A DNA stretch of 64,000 bases from Pinibacter soli (GCF_029961145.1 NZ_JASBRG010000007.1:2894189-2958188), one strand, 5' to 3'. Shown: positions 47,307-56,296, counted from the stretch's first letter. A program made the numbers and translations. Notes: a model not told the origin generated them from the letters alone.

Positions 47307-47748
47307 CGAACAGGTATGTGCGGTTTTTGGGCCCTACCTGACCAAATTGTGCAATTCGTGTTAAAAAAAGAACATTTTTTTACTGCAAAAAATCTTGCAT
47401 ATTATTTAAACAGTCTTTAATTTTAAAGCCTAGCAACTTATAGCTGAGTCGTTCCGTGTGATGCTAACCAGTTCTATCCAATCTCCATTTCGGAACACCC
47501 TCCAAGTCCCAGTGCAAATACTACCAATTTTCCGTAACAGATAATGCCCTGTCCGAGATTTCAATATTCGAATCCATTCCTGTATTTACCGTAATACATT
47601 TGATCTGACCTTTTCCCCGAATAACCCGACTCCTTCGTAAACTATCCAAATTATTATTGGTAAAGGCTTCGGTTATTCCCAAAATATTATTATTGATAAA
47701 CCAGATACACTCACCTCTTTCTTTTTGTGGTTTCAGAGGTAAGCACAG

Positions 47749-47779
47749 GCCGGCGATTTCAATCGCTGGCTATTTTTTT
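47749..47779 (+). terminator. Strong terminator with no obvious upstream gene
   Basis: GCCGGCGATT and AATCGCTGGC pair with one mismatch in a tight hairpin, followed by ATTTTTTT. Confidence 0.8.
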
Positions 47780-47820
47780 GGACGTAAGTCGCCGGATGCA
47801 AGTAGCCAGTTGGTTTAAAA

Positions 47821-47851
47821 CAAAAAGAGCGCAAGTAAAACTTACGCTCTT
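47821..47851 (-). terminator. Terminator of the korB-like gene
   Basis: AAGAGCG-AAGT and ACTT-CGCTCTT pair around TTT; on the minus strand it is followed by TTTTTG. It is 41 bp after the korB stop. Confidence 0.8.
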
Positions 47852-47858
47852 CGCTATT

Positions 47859-47895
47859 AATTTCTAATTTCTGATTCCTAATTTCTAATTTCTAG
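47859..47895. repeat. Heptad arm (TCTAATT words) at the korB stop
   Basis: CTAATTT, CTGATTC, CTAATTT, CTAATTT, CTAGTTG in 7-nt steps run into the korB stop codon. No left arm was found. Confidence 0.65.
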
Positions 47896-48929
47896 TTGAT
47901 CGTCCAAACCTCATTTCCTCTCAGCAACTTATCCAAATCTCCTTTGCCTTTTGTAGCAATCACTTCTTCGATTTGGAGGTTCAATACATCTTCATAACAA
48001 GCTCTGTCATTTTCGTAGAAAACACCGAACGGACGTGGCAAATGGCCCTCAATACGAGGGTCATCAAACATGCGAACTAATATTTGAGCTTTGTAAAAAT
48101 CTTTTTCGTCGTGGATCCAAAGATCATCGGCGCTTACGCCATTGCCCAGTTCTACTACAACAGGCTTAAAGCCATCCAGCTTAATTCCTTTGTTTTGCTC
48201 AGCACCAAAAACCAATGGCTTGCCGTGCTGAAGGAAAATCGCTTCAGTTGGTTTGCTTGCTTTTTCAGTGAAAATTTCAAATGCGCCATCATTGAAGATG
48301 TTACAGTTTTGATAGATCTCCAGGAAAGATGCGCCTCTGTGCGCATGACTGCGAACCAACATTTCCTGCAAATGTTTAGGATCACGGTCCATACTGCGTG
48401 CAACAAATGAAGCATCCGCGCCCATTGCAAGCGCCAGAGGATTGAACGGATGATCGATACTTCCGTATGGAGTACTCTTAGTTACTTTGCTTTCTTCTGA
48501 TGTTGGAGAGTATTGACCTTTTGTCAAACCATAAATTTGGTTGTTGAACAAAAGAATATTTACATCAAAATTTCTACGGAGCAAGTGAATGGTGTGGTTT
48601 CCGCCAATGCTAAGGCTGTCACCATCACCCGTAACGATCCAAACACTCAGTTCTGGTCTTGTTGCTTTCAATCCAGATGCAATGGCTGTCGCACGACCGT
48701 GGATCGAGTGCATACCATAAGTGTTCATGTAGTACGGAAAACGGCTGCTACAACCTATTCCGGATATGATTACAATATTTTCCCTTGGAATTCCCAAACC
48801 CGGCATCACCTTTTGAACCTGCGCCAAAATGGAATAATCTCCACAACCCGGGCACCACCTTACTTCCTGATCAGTCGCAAAATCTTTTGCTGTGAGTAGG
48901 GGTTTAGGATCTATTTCAATAGTAGACAT
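47892..48929 (-). CDS. korB: 2-oxoacid:ferredoxin oxidoreductase beta subunit
   Basis: The 345-residue protein binds thiamine diphosphate: WCPGCGDYSIL near the N-terminus, GIGCSSRFPYY, and the Mg/TPP motif GDGDSLSIGGN with FNNQIYGLTKGQ. It oxidises a 2-oxoacid (probably 2-oxoglutarate) to acyl-CoA with ferredoxin. The alpha subunit, normally immediately upstream, is absent: the next gene upstream is a divergent cytochrome. Function therefore needs an alpha gene elsewhere. Confidence 0.9.
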   Translation of the reverse strand: MSTIEIDPKPLLTAKDFATDQEVRWCPGCGDYSILAQVQKVMPGLGIPRENIVIISGIGCSSRFPYYMNTYGMHSIHGRATAIASGLKATRPELSVWIVTGDGDSLSIGGNHTIHLLRRNFDVNILLFNNQIYGLTKGQYSPTSEESKVTKSTPYGSIDHPFNPLALAMGADASFVARSMDRDPKHLQEMLVRSHAHRGASFLEIYQNCNIFNDGAFEIFTEKASKPTEAIFLQHGKPLVFGAEQNKGIKLDGFKPVVVELGNGVSADDLWIHDEKDFYKAQILVRMFDDPRIEGHLPRPFGVFYENDRACYEDVLNLQIEEVIATKGKGDLDKLLRGNEVWTIN

Positions 48930-49075
48930 GAGTATATAATATTTAGAAGGCTAACGATTTTTGCAAATTTCCTCAATAATTTTCAATTACCGTTCATAAG
49001 ATTTTAAACTTTTGTCATGGTTTTGTCAGGCGAATGCATTTATTTTATCACCCTAAAGTTTAAACAACGTCATTT

Positions 49076-49537
49076 ATGAAGATATCTAAGAAAGTTTTGG
49101 TAATCGCTGCAATGGTTGCCACAGTAGGAATCAACATCGCTGCAACATCTCCCAACGAAGAAAAAAAGAATAATTTGAAAGTACTTCCAAAAGACATCAG
49201 CCATGATGATTTGGAAAAGGTTATGCGCGGTTTTAACAATGCATTAGGAGTTAGATGTAATTTCTGCCATGCACCATCTGCCGCTGATCCTAAAAAGATG
49301 GATTTCGCAAGTGACGCCAAACCAGAAAAAGAACAGGCCCGCGATATGATGAGAATGACTTTGAAGATCAACAAAAAATTCTTTGAAGGCAAAAGTAATT
49401 CCCTGTTGGATACGGCAAATGCGATCAGTTGCAAAACTTGTCACCATGGCAACCCGCATCCAAAAGAAACTTTAGGCGCACCTGCAATGCCTCCTCCACC
49501 GCCACCTGCTCCGGCACAAGCCCCTACAGGTAAATAG
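49076..49537 (+). CDS. Dihaem cytochrome c (reaction-centre-cytochrome-like)
   Basis: The 153-residue exported protein has a signal segment at about residues 5-24. Two haem-binding motifs are seen: CNFCH (C61, C64, H65) and CKTCH (C119, C122, H123). The GVRCNFCHAP context is typical of the small CytoC_RC-like proteins of Bacteroidota. The C-terminus is Pro/Ala-rich (PPPPPAPAQAP). It is a periplasmic electron carrier; partners are not adjacent. Confidence 0.9.
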   Translation: MKISKKVLVIAAMVATVGINIAATSPNEEKKNNLKVLPKDISHDDLEKVMRGFNNALGVRCNFCHAPSAADPKKMDFASDAKPEKEQARDMMRMTLKINKKFFEGKSNSLLDTANAISCKTCHHGNPHPKETLGAPAMPPPPPPAPAQAPTGK

Positions 49538-49599
49538 TCGCAAATGGAGAAATCGTGAAACGTGAATTAGAGAACACTAGATTAAATTTCAAAATAGCT

Positions 49600-49636
49600 A
49601 ATCGGGAATCATAAATATGGTTCCCGATTTTTTTTT
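49600..49636 (+). terminator. Terminator of the cytochrome gene
   Basis: AATCGGGAA and TTCCCGATT pair around an 11-nt loop, followed by eight T. Confidence 0.9.
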
Positions 49637-49775
49637 GCTTAATCTATATCAACCTCAATTATTTAGAGACGTACAGCGCCCCGGCTAATTTCCTACCATT
49701 CACGTCTTAAAAACAATGTTTGAAATATTTTTAAATTGCTAAATATATTAGTAAATTTATACTAAATATTTTACC

Positions 49776-50405
49776 ATGAAATCAATTACTGCAATGAGGA
49801 TTGTTTCATTAATTCCCAGTTATCCATTGAACGAATATTTGCTGGTATTGAATCCGCATGAAGAATTAAGAAACAAGATCAAAAAAGTAAAACAGGAATT
49901 TTATAACTCATACCAGGCCCAGACTGCGCTCGGAGGCAAGCCACATATAACGCTGGCGAAATTTACACAAAGAAGCATGGTGGAAGAAAGGATTATCAGC
50001 AGGATCAAGCCGGTTGCAATGGGTTATCATCCCATTAAAGTAGAGCTGAAAGATTATGCATCATTTCCTTCGCACACCATTTTTATCAACGTCACCACTA
50101 AGATGCCGATAAAAAACCTGGTGAAGGAAATTAAAACAGCTTCGCAATTATTGATGAAGCTTGATAAGGATAACAAACCGCATTTTATCGACGAGCCTCA
50201 TGTAACAATTGCAAGAAAACTACAACCATGGCAGTTTGAGAAAGGATGGCTCGAGTATTCACACAGAGAGTTTACAGGACGTTTTATTGCAGACAGTATG
50301 CTGCTTTTGAAGAGACCGGTTGGCGAAAAAGCTTACCAGATCTTGCATCGTTTCGAGTTTCAAAATCTTCCGGTGAATACAAGACAAGGAATGCTGTTCG
50401 AATAA
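49776..50405 (+). CDS. 2'-5' RNA ligase-like 2H phosphoesterase
   Basis: The 209-residue protein has two HxT motifs, PHITLAKF (about residue 50) and PHVTIARK (about residue 138), the two-His signature of 2H phosphoesterases, which cleave cyclic phosphodiesters in RNA or nucleotides. No membrane segment. The next gene starts 26 bp downstream, so they may be co-transcribed. Confidence 0.87.
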   Translation: MKSITAMRIVSLIPSYPLNEYLLVLNPHEELRNKIKKVKQEFYNSYQAQTALGGKPHITLAKFTQRSMVEERIISRIKPVAMGYHPIKVELKDYASFPSHTIFINVTTKMPIKNLVKEIKTASQLLMKLDKDNKPHFIDEPHVTIARKLQPWQFEKGWLEYSHREFTGRFIADSMLLLKRPVGEKAYQILHRFEFQNLPVNTRQGMLFE

Positions 50406-50431
50406 AAACAAATTAGAAGGAGAGAAAAACA

Positions 50432-51538
50432 GTGAACATGAATAGTGATAACATGGATCCCGATTATGTGGATCCCAATGAAAATGTAAATACTTACCAC
50501 AAAGGACGAGGCGCTCAATACAACACAAAAAATAAGTTTCAAAAAGACGAACGCGTTCGCGAGCATGTAGAAGGAATTGATGATTGGACAGAAGAAAACG
50601 TAGCTACTCAATACATCTTTACAGAAGCAAAATCAATTGTAAATAAGGTTGACAGTCCGGATGTAGGCATGTTTTACAGCATGAATCCTTACCAGGGTTG
50701 CGAACATGGATGCATTTACTGCTATGCCCGAAACTCATTTGAATACTGGGGTTACAGTGCGGGACTCGATTTTGAAAGCAAGATCATCGTTAAAAAAAAT
50801 GCACCAGAACTGCTTCGAAAATTTTTAATGAATCCCAAATGGGAATGCGTGCCTATCAGCATAAGCGGCAACACCGATTGTTATCAACCCGCTGAAAAAA
50901 AGTTTGGTATCACACGCCAATTACTCGAAGTCTGCAATGAGTTCAATCAGCCAGTTGGCATGATTACCAAGAACGCCGGAATGCTACGCGACAAGGACCT
51001 GCTGCAGGAAATGGCGAGGAAAAAATTAGTTTCCATTCTCGTTTCCATCACATCATTTGATGAGGATCTGCGCCGTGCAATGGAACCAAGAACAACAACA
51101 GGCAAGCAAAGAATAAGAGTGATAAAAGAGTTAAGTGATCTTGGTGTAAGAGCCGGAGTAATGCTGGGACCTATGATACCCGGATTGAATGAGCACGAAA
51201 TGCAACGCATTATGAAAGCGGCGGCAGAAAATGGCGCAACATTTTCTGCTTACACTTTTATAAGATTGAATGGAGCGATTAAGTTTTTATTTCATGACTG
51301 GTTATACAAAAACTTCCCCGACCGCGCAGATAAAGTGTGGCACATGATTGAGCAAAGCCATGATGGACAAGTGAACGACAGCCGCTTTGGAGTGCGTATG
51401 CGCGGTGAAGGCCACATCGCCGCAATGGTAAATATGCAATACAAAAAATATGGAAAACTCTACGGCCTGAATGCCGAACGCTGGGAACTCGACACCACAC
51501 AATTCCGAAGACCCGGAGAACAGATGAGATTGTTTTGA
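50432..51538 (+). CDS. Radical SAM protein, PA0069/Rv2578c-like
   Basis: The 368-residue protein has the iron-sulphur motif CEHGCIYCYAR (CxxxCxxC) after MNPYQG, followed by ISGNTDCYQPAEKKF and MLGPMIPGLNEHEM, as in the SplB-related PA0069 family. The likely start is GTG at 50432, with AAGGAG 9 nt before it; an in-frame ATG at 50438 is an alternative. Substrate unknown. Confidence 0.88.
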   Translation: MNMNSDNMDPDYVDPNENVNTYHKGRGAQYNTKNKFQKDERVREHVEGIDDWTEENVATQYIFTEAKSIVNKVDSPDVGMFYSMNPYQGCEHGCIYCYARNSFEYWGYSAGLDFESKIIVKKNAPELLRKFLMNPKWECVPISISGNTDCYQPAEKKFGITRQLLEVCNEFNQPVGMITKNAGMLRDKDLLQEMARKKLVSILVSITSFDEDLRRAMEPRTTTGKQRIRVIKELSDLGVRAGVMLGPMIPGLNEHEMQRIMKAAAENGATFSAYTFIRLNGAIKFLFHDWLYKNFPDRADKVWHMIEQSHDGQVNDSRFGVRMRGEGHIAAMVNMQYKKYGKLYGLNAERWELDTTQFRRPGEQMRLF

Positions 51539-51551
51539 TTGACGCTCAGGA

Positions 51552-51718
51552 TTTCACGCGGCGAACGCAACGGAGCGGCGATGCTGCGGGATGTTTTATT
51601 GCAATATTTATTATTATTAAACTGCACCACTACCGCTGAGTAAAAAACAGAGCGTCTGTAACAACCAAATACTTTTGAATTCGTTGTGTCGCTGCTCCGT
51701 TGTGTTCGCTGCGTGAAA
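51552..51718. repeat. GC-rich inverted repeat between convergent genes
   Basis: The left arm 51552-51581 (TTTCACGCGGCGAACGC..., 30 nt) pairs with 51689-51718 with only about three mismatches. A second copy-like word, CGCCTTTGCGTGAAAC, follows at 51727-51742. It differs from the AT-rich heptad repeats but occupies the same place. Confidence 0.8.
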
Positions 51719-51755
51719 TAAACTTTGCGCCTTTGCGTGAAACAAAACTGCGGCA

Positions 51756-52760
51756 CTAGTTAGCTGCATGCATGCCTAGAACTTCTTTCATGAAGCTCTC
51801 TGTTTCCCTCTTCACTCCTTCTACATCGCCGGATTTTATGTAGGAACCTATCACGTGGTTACCGGTGTTGGGCATTGCTTTTTCTCTTTTGAGGTTCGCA
51901 GAAGTTCCCAATTCATCAAACATCTTTCTCATAGCGGAAACTTTTACGACAGGGTCCTGATGTTCTTCATCTTTGTAATAGTACAAGAGTAGCACTGGTT
52001 GTTTTACTTTTTCGAAAGTTTCTTTAGTCATTGTTGTTTCAAGCATTTCTTGCAATGCTACAGCAGCTTCCAGTCTGTATTTGTAATCCCAATATTGTTT
52101 ATATACAGGTCTGGTATCGTCAGAAACTTTGTAATCACTGCCCATTACTTTCCTTGCAACTTGCAAACCCCAATGATTGTTTAGAATCCACGCATTCGGA
52201 TCGTTGATGGCAATGTTTGGTGAATACAGGATCAGCCCAGCAATTTGATCAGGAAACGTTGCCGCCAATTGCAGCGCTTGTGTACCACCGGTAGAGGTTC
52301 CCATGAGGATAACTTTTTTACCAATCTTCTTACCAATTTCCAGTGCTTCTTTCGCACTTTCCCAATATTCATCGGCAGTAAGATTGATCATGGCGTCACT
52401 TGTGTCAATACCATGTTCTGCCAAACGCGAGAGATACAAGTTGCAACCGAATTTTTTCGCAATGTCAGTGTGCGTTGGAGCGCCTTCAGCTTGTGAAGCG
52501 GAAAATCCGTGAAGGTAAATGATGGAATATTCCGTTACATTTTTCAGCGAGTCGTTAGCCCAGATGATCCTTGCTTCATTATCGGGCTTCACTTTATGTC
52601 CGGCTTCATGGCTAGCTATATAATTTTTTAAACTGTCTCCGCCTGAAGGCACAACGGGTAGATTATTACTATAAAGCGGTTTGGATGGCGCGGGCCCCAA
52701 AACGTATACTATTGCCAATACAAGGAGAATTAAACCCGGTACGAGCATCCATTTTTTCAT
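51756..52760 (-). CDS. Alpha/beta hydrolase with N-terminal membrane or signal segment
   Basis: The 334-residue protein has a hydrophobic N-terminus (LVPGLILLVLAIVYVLGPAP) that may anchor it. The oxyanion strand is IIYLHGFSASQAE and the nucleophile elbow is GTSTGG (Ser). A late GNHVIGSYIK supplies the probable catalytic His. It resembles carboxylesterase/lysophospholipase-like proteins. Substrate unknown. Confidence 0.85.
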   Translation of the reverse strand: MKKWMLVPGLILLVLAIVYVLGPAPSKPLYSNNLPVVPSGGDSLKNYIASHEAGHKVKPDNEARIIWANDSLKNVTEYSIIYLHGFSASQAEGAPTHTDIAKKFGCNLYLSRLAEHGIDTSDAMINLTADEYWESAKEALEIGKKIGKKVILMGTSTGGTQALQLAATFPDQIAGLILYSPNIAINDPNAWILNNHWGLQVARKVMGSDYKVSDDTRPVYKQYWDYKYRLEAAVALQEMLETTMTKETFEKVKQPVLLLYYYKDEEHQDPVVKVSAMRKMFDELGTSANLKREKAMPNTGNHVIGSYIKSGDVEGVKRETESFMKEVLGMHAAN

Positions 52761-53076
52761 AAAAGCTAAATTAAGGTGTGTGGCTTAAGGTAAAGGGTTT
52801 AGGCGCCTTACACCTTATACCCTATTCTTTCTCAAGATGAACTTATTAAAATTCAACGGCTTATCATAACAAATTAAAAATTTTCATTGAAAGATTATAT
52901 GGCACAGTTTGTGGCACTTGTTAAAAATCCGATACGGCTACTTTATGTTATTCTTAAACACTATACTTTCTTTGGTTAGCCCATATAATCCTTGTACCTT
53001 TGCGCCTTGTTTAAATTTCGGGTATTTATACCCTGTTAAACTGAACTAAAGTCTCTTTAGTAACTTAAATAAGAAT
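52761..53076. other. Divergent promoter region with heptad words
   Basis: CCTTACA, CCTTATA, CCCTATT (about 52816-52836) run in 7-nt steps, with partner words AAGGTGTG and AAGGTAAAGGGT to the left. The typA promoter is at 52971-53002. No gene. Confidence 0.55.
52971..53002 (+). promoter_or_regulatory. typA promoter
   Basis: TTTG at 52971-52974 and TACCTTTG at 52995-53002 are separated by 20 nt, matching the Bacteroidota TTTG/TAnnTTTG consensus at both boxes. It lies 74 nt before the start codon. Confidence 0.75.
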
Positions 53077-54885
53077 ATGGAAATCAGAAATATAGCAATT
53101 ATTGCTCACGTTGACCACGGTAAAACGACCCTGGTAGATAAAATTTTACACACCACGCACGTTTTCCGTGAAAACCAGGAAACAGGTGATTTGATAATGG
53201 ATAGCAATGACCTGGAAAGGGAACGTGGTATCACTATCTTCAGTAAAAATGCGGCTGTAACATATAAAGGCGTTAAAATTAACGTAATCGATACTCCAGG
53301 TCACGCCGACTTTGGCGGTGAGGTAGAACGTGTGTTGAAAATGGCGGATGGTGTAATCCTCCTGGTGGATGCTTACGAAGGCCCAATGCCTCAAACACGT
53401 TTCGTGTTGCAAAAAGCATTACAACTGAACCTAAAACCAATCGTAGTTATCAATAAAGTAGATAAACCTAACTGTCGCCCTGATGAGGTGCATGATGCGG
53501 TTTTCGAACTTTTCTTTAACCTTGATGCTACAGAGGAACAATTGAACTTCCCTACTTACTACGGTAGTGGTAAAAATGGCTGGTTCAACGACTCATTAAC
53601 TCAAATTGACAATATCGATCCTTTGCTGGATGGTATTTTAAAATATGTACCTGCGCCTAAAGTAGAAGAAGGTACACTGCAATTGCAAATCACTTCTCTT
53701 GATTATTCTTCCTTCCTTGGTCGTATCGCTGTAGGTAAAGTTACCCGCGGTTCTATCAAAGAAAACCAACCAATTGCGCTTGTACAAGCTGATGGCAGCA
53801 TCAAAAAATCAAGAGTAAGAGAATTGTATGTTTTCGAAGGAATGGGCAAGAAAAAAACTACGGAAGTATTGTCTGGTGATCTTTGCGCAGTAGTTGGTTT
53901 GGAAGACTTCAACATCGGTGATACCATCGCTGATTTTGAAAATCCTGAAGCGCTACCTGTTATCAGCGTTGACGAACCAACAATGAACATGACGTTCAGC
54001 ATTAACAACTCTCCTTTCTTTGGTAAAGACGGCAAATTCGTTACATCTCGTCACTTGCGTGATCGTTTGATGAAAGAAACTGAAAAGAACCTTGCTTTGA
54101 GAGTAATGGATACAGATAGTGGTGATAGCTTCCTTGTTTACGGTCGTGGTATCCTTCACTTAGGTGTATTGATCGAAACAATGCGTCGTGAAGGCTACGA
54201 GTTGACTGTAGGTCAACCTCAGGTAATCGTAAAAAACATTGATGGCAAGAAATCTGAACCATACGAAACATTGGTAGTAGACGTTCCACAAGAATTTGCT
54301 TCTAAAGTTATCGATCTTGTTACACGCCGTAAAGGTGAAATGTTGATTATGGAAACTAAAGGTGAAATGCAACACCTTGAATTCGATATTCCTTCACGTG
54401 GTTTGATCGGTTTGCGTACACAAATGCTGACTGCAACTACGGGTGAAGCTGTAATGGCGCACCGCTTTAGCGAATACAAACCATGGAAAGGACCAATTCC
54501 TGGCCGTAACAATGGTGTATTGATCTCTAAAGATGCAGGTACAACAACAGGTTACTCTTTGGATAAACTACAAGACAGAGGTTTCTTCTTCGTAGATCCA
54601 GGTGAGGAAGTGTACAAAGGCATGATCGTTGGTGAAAACAACAAACCTGGTGATCTTGTGATCAACAGTAATGAAGGTAAAAAACTTACCAACATGCGTG
54701 CAAGCGGTAGTGATGCTGCAACCAACATCGCTCCTAAACGCCTTATGACTTTGGAAGAGTGCATGGAATACATCCAGTTCGATGAGTGTATCGAGGTTAC
54801 TCCAAACTTCATCCGTATGCGTAAAGCTATTTTGGACGAAGAAGAAAGAAAGAAACAACAAAAATCTATGAAGGTAGAAGCTTAG
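53077..54885 (+). CDS. typA: Ribosome-associated GTPase TypA/BipA
   Basis: The 602-residue translational GTPase has G1 AHVDHGKTT, G2 region RERGITIFSKN, G3 DTPGHADFGG, and G4 NKVDKP. The domain order (G, II, III, V, BipA-specific C-terminal with YKPWKGPIPGRNNGVLIS) matches BipA. It acts in ribosome assembly and stress adaptation. It has its own promoter and terminator. Confidence 0.98.
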   Translation: MEIRNIAIIAHVDHGKTTLVDKILHTTHVFRENQETGDLIMDSNDLERERGITIFSKNAAVTYKGVKINVIDTPGHADFGGEVERVLKMADGVILLVDAYEGPMPQTRFVLQKALQLNLKPIVVINKVDKPNCRPDEVHDAVFELFFNLDATEEQLNFPTYYGSGKNGWFNDSLTQIDNIDPLLDGILKYVPAPKVEEGTLQLQITSLDYSSFLGRIAVGKVTRGSIKENQPIALVQADGSIKKSRVRELYVFEGMGKKKTTEVLSGDLCAVVGLEDFNIGDTIADFENPEALPVISVDEPTMNMTFSINNSPFFGKDGKFVTSRHLRDRLMKETEKNLALRVMDTDSGDSFLVYGRGILHLGVLIETMRREGYELTVGQPQVIVKNIDGKKSEPYETLVVDVPQEFASKVIDLVTRRKGEMLIMETKGEMQHLEFDIPSRGLIGLRTQMLTATTGEAVMAHRFSEYKPWKGPIPGRNNGVLISKDAGTTTGYSLDKLQDRGFFFVDPGEEVYKGMIVGENNKPGDLVINSNEGKKLTNMRASGSDAATNIAPKRLMTLEECMEYIQFDECIEVTPNFIRMRKAILDEEERKKQQKSMKVEA

Positions 54886-54907
54886 TAGGTTTTGAGTTAT
54901 AAATTTT

Positions 54908-54938
54908 GAAAGGGAATCGCGAAAGTGGTTCCCTTTTT
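54908..54938 (+). terminator. Terminator of typA
   Basis: AAAGGGAA and TTCCCTTT pair around a 12-nt loop, followed by TTTT. Confidence 0.85.
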
Positions 54939-55053
54939 TAATGGCGCAAAACAGGAACGCAGATTTTCATAATTGTCATGATTTGTTAAGATTTCTCATC
55001 TGTCATGATGAGCACGATTTCAAGAAAATGTTGTTTTTAATGATGGCCAGGTA

Positions 55054-55740
55054 ATGACTCAGTCAGGTACAATGAATAAGTTCTTTTTGATGTCATTGTT
55101 GCTAATATCTTCAGCCGTATTCACATGGAATGCATTCTATCAAGGCGTAAATATTATGCCCTGGATGTTAGTTTCTGTAATACTTGGTTTCATAGCTGCA
55201 CTTGTTCTGACTTTCAAACCTGTATGGGGCAGTTTCCTTGCACCAGTTTATGCATTGTTGGAAGGGGTATTTTTAGGAAGCGTGTCAGCTATTTACAATA
55301 ATGCGTTTGCTAAAGTTGCTCCTGGCATTGTAACACAAGCCGTTGGTTTAACTTTTGGTGTAGTGATCGCAATGTTTGCACTGTATAAATTCAATGTTAT
55401 TAGGGTTACGGAGAAACTCAAGTCTATAATTTTTATGGCAACTGCAGGTATTGCCGTTTTCTACTTGATAGCAATGATTCTACGCTTCTTCAATATTGAT
55501 ATTATGATGGTAAGCGATGCAAACAGAGGTAGCATGTTCGGCATCGGAATCTCATTATTTGTAGTTGGAATTGCCGCGTTGAATCTGTTGTTGGATTTCG
55601 ATAGAATCGATAGCCTTGCTAAACAGGGCGCACCAAAGTACATGGAGTGGTACGGTGCGTTTGGATTGATGGTTACAATCGTTTGGTTGTACCTTGAAAT
55701 ACTGCGCTTGCTGTCAAGATTTGCGAGCAATAAAAATTAA
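55054..55740 (+). CDS. Bax inhibitor-1/YccA-family membrane protein
   Basis: The 228-residue protein has seven hydrophobic segments and the family opening (TMNKFFLMSLLLISSAVFTW). The conserved Asp pair DFDRIDSL lies near the C-terminus. The start is ATG at 55054. The frame stays open without ATG upstream to encode FQENVVFNDGQ. That stretch could join ATG AGC ACG at 55008 if one base were removed, giving a longer N-terminus as usual for the family. Whether that is a frameshift or chance cannot be told. Its stop begins a heptad repeat. Confidence 0.85.
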   Translation: MTQSGTMNKFFLMSLLLISSAVFTWNAFYQGVNIMPWMLVSVILGFIAALVLTFKPVWGSFLAPVYALLEGVFLGSVSAIYNNAFAKVAPGIVTQAVGLTFGVVIAMFALYKFNVIRVTEKLKSIIFMATAGIAVFYLIAMILRFFNIDIMMVSDANRGSMFGIGISLFVVGIAALNLLLDFDRIDSLAKQGAPKYMEWYGAFGLMVTIVWLYLEILRLLSRFASNKN

Positions 55741-55821
55741 AAAATCAAAAGGTAAAAGTCAAAAAGAGAACTCAACAATCAAGGCTTGTTTTTGAATTTT
55801 GACTTTTAAATTTTTACTTAA
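55738..55821. repeat. Heptad inverted repeat at the Bax-inhibitor stop codon
   Basis: The left arm (AAAAATC, AAAAGGT, AAAAGTC, AAAAAG) begins at the stop codon. The right arm is TTTTTGA, ATTTTGA, CTTTTAA, ATTTTTA, CTTAA. Confidence 0.75.
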
Positions 55822-55823
55822 TA

Positions 55824-55857
55824 AAAAAGGAGTTGATCAATATTCAACTCCTTTTTT
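55824..55857. terminator. Bidirectional terminator between the Bax-inhibitor gene and thx
   Basis: AAAAAAGGAGTTGA and TCAACTCCTTTTTT form a 14-bp stem with a short loop. A/T runs on both sides let it serve both convergent genes; it ends 2 bp from the thx stop codon. Confidence 0.9.
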
Positions 55858-55858
55858 A

Positions 55859-55981
55859 TTATTGAGCACTAGCTTTTTTTGCTGCTGCTTTTTTGGCTTG
55901 TGAAGGTCTAGCAATTCTGCTTTTGCCAAATGATCCTTTGAAGATCTTACCTTTTTTGGTTTTTTTATCACCTCTACCCAT
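55859..55981 (-). CDS. Small ribosomal subunit protein bTHX
   Basis: The 40-residue, highly basic protein begins MGRGDKKTKKGKIFKGSFGK and ends KKAAAKKASAQ; about half of the residues are Lys, Arg, Ser or Ala. The GRGDKKTKKGKIF opening is the bTHX signature, a 30S-subunit protein found in Thermus and many Bacteroidota. The true frame is short and easy to miss; a longer frame on the same strand (55837-56085) is spurious. A terminator lies directly after the stop. Confidence 0.93.
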   Translation of the reverse strand: MGRGDKKTKKGKIFKGSFGKSRIARPSQAKKAAAKKASAQ

Positions 55982-56070
55982 GATCTAAATTTTTTTAGTT
56001 TTAACTGAACTGCAAAAATGCACAAAAAATATCGTTTTTCCTGCATTGAACGGATACATTTTAGGAATTG

Positions 56071-56284
56071 GCACGCAGATGACACAGATTAGACTGATGT
56101 ACGCTGATCTTTGATGAACAACTGAACCAAATACAATACTCTCAGAAACTTATGTAATTCAATTTATCAGGCCTGTGCGGATTTCTGTCAAAACATCAAC
56201 TAGCTGGTCGTGCTCTATGAGAGTTACATATTTGATCGAAAAAAATCAGTGCAAATCCGTCTAATCTGTGTCATCCGTGTGCTC
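56071..56284. repeat. Inverted repeat with CGCAGATGACACAG words (copy 1)
   Basis: The left arm is GCACGCAGATGACACAGAT-TAGACTGAT (56071-56098). The right arm (56243-56284) pairs with it, reading ...TCTGTGTCATCCGTGTGC. CAGAT/CTGAT words are about 9 nt apart. Copies 2 and 3 are at 58920-59150 and 61458-61577. Confidence 0.8.
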
Positions 56285-56296
56285 AATCTCAGGCAT

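Larger units (their letters stand above)
47307..47891. other. 585-bp gene-free region, possible unassigned transcript and coding remnant
   Basis: On the plus strand a strong hairpin with T-run at 47749-47779 suggests a transcript ending here, although the upstream gene ended 440 bp earlier. On the minus strand 47521-47772 is open for 82 codons with no ATG start near the beginning; a stretch of it reads CIWFINNNILGITEAFTNNN, protein-like but unrecognised. The right end holds a terminator and a heptad arm. No known RNA could be identified by eye. Confidence 0.45.

Noticed and set aside
47521-47772. Minus-strand open frame of 82 codons in the gap
   Set aside because: Not called as a gene: no ATG near its start and no recognisable family, and its 5' part coincides with a terminator hairpin. 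Kept only as a remark in the region entry.
55837-56085. 82-residue minus-strand open frame over bTHX
   Set aside because: It is out of frame with the clear bTHX sequence and includes terminator and upstream non-coding sequence.
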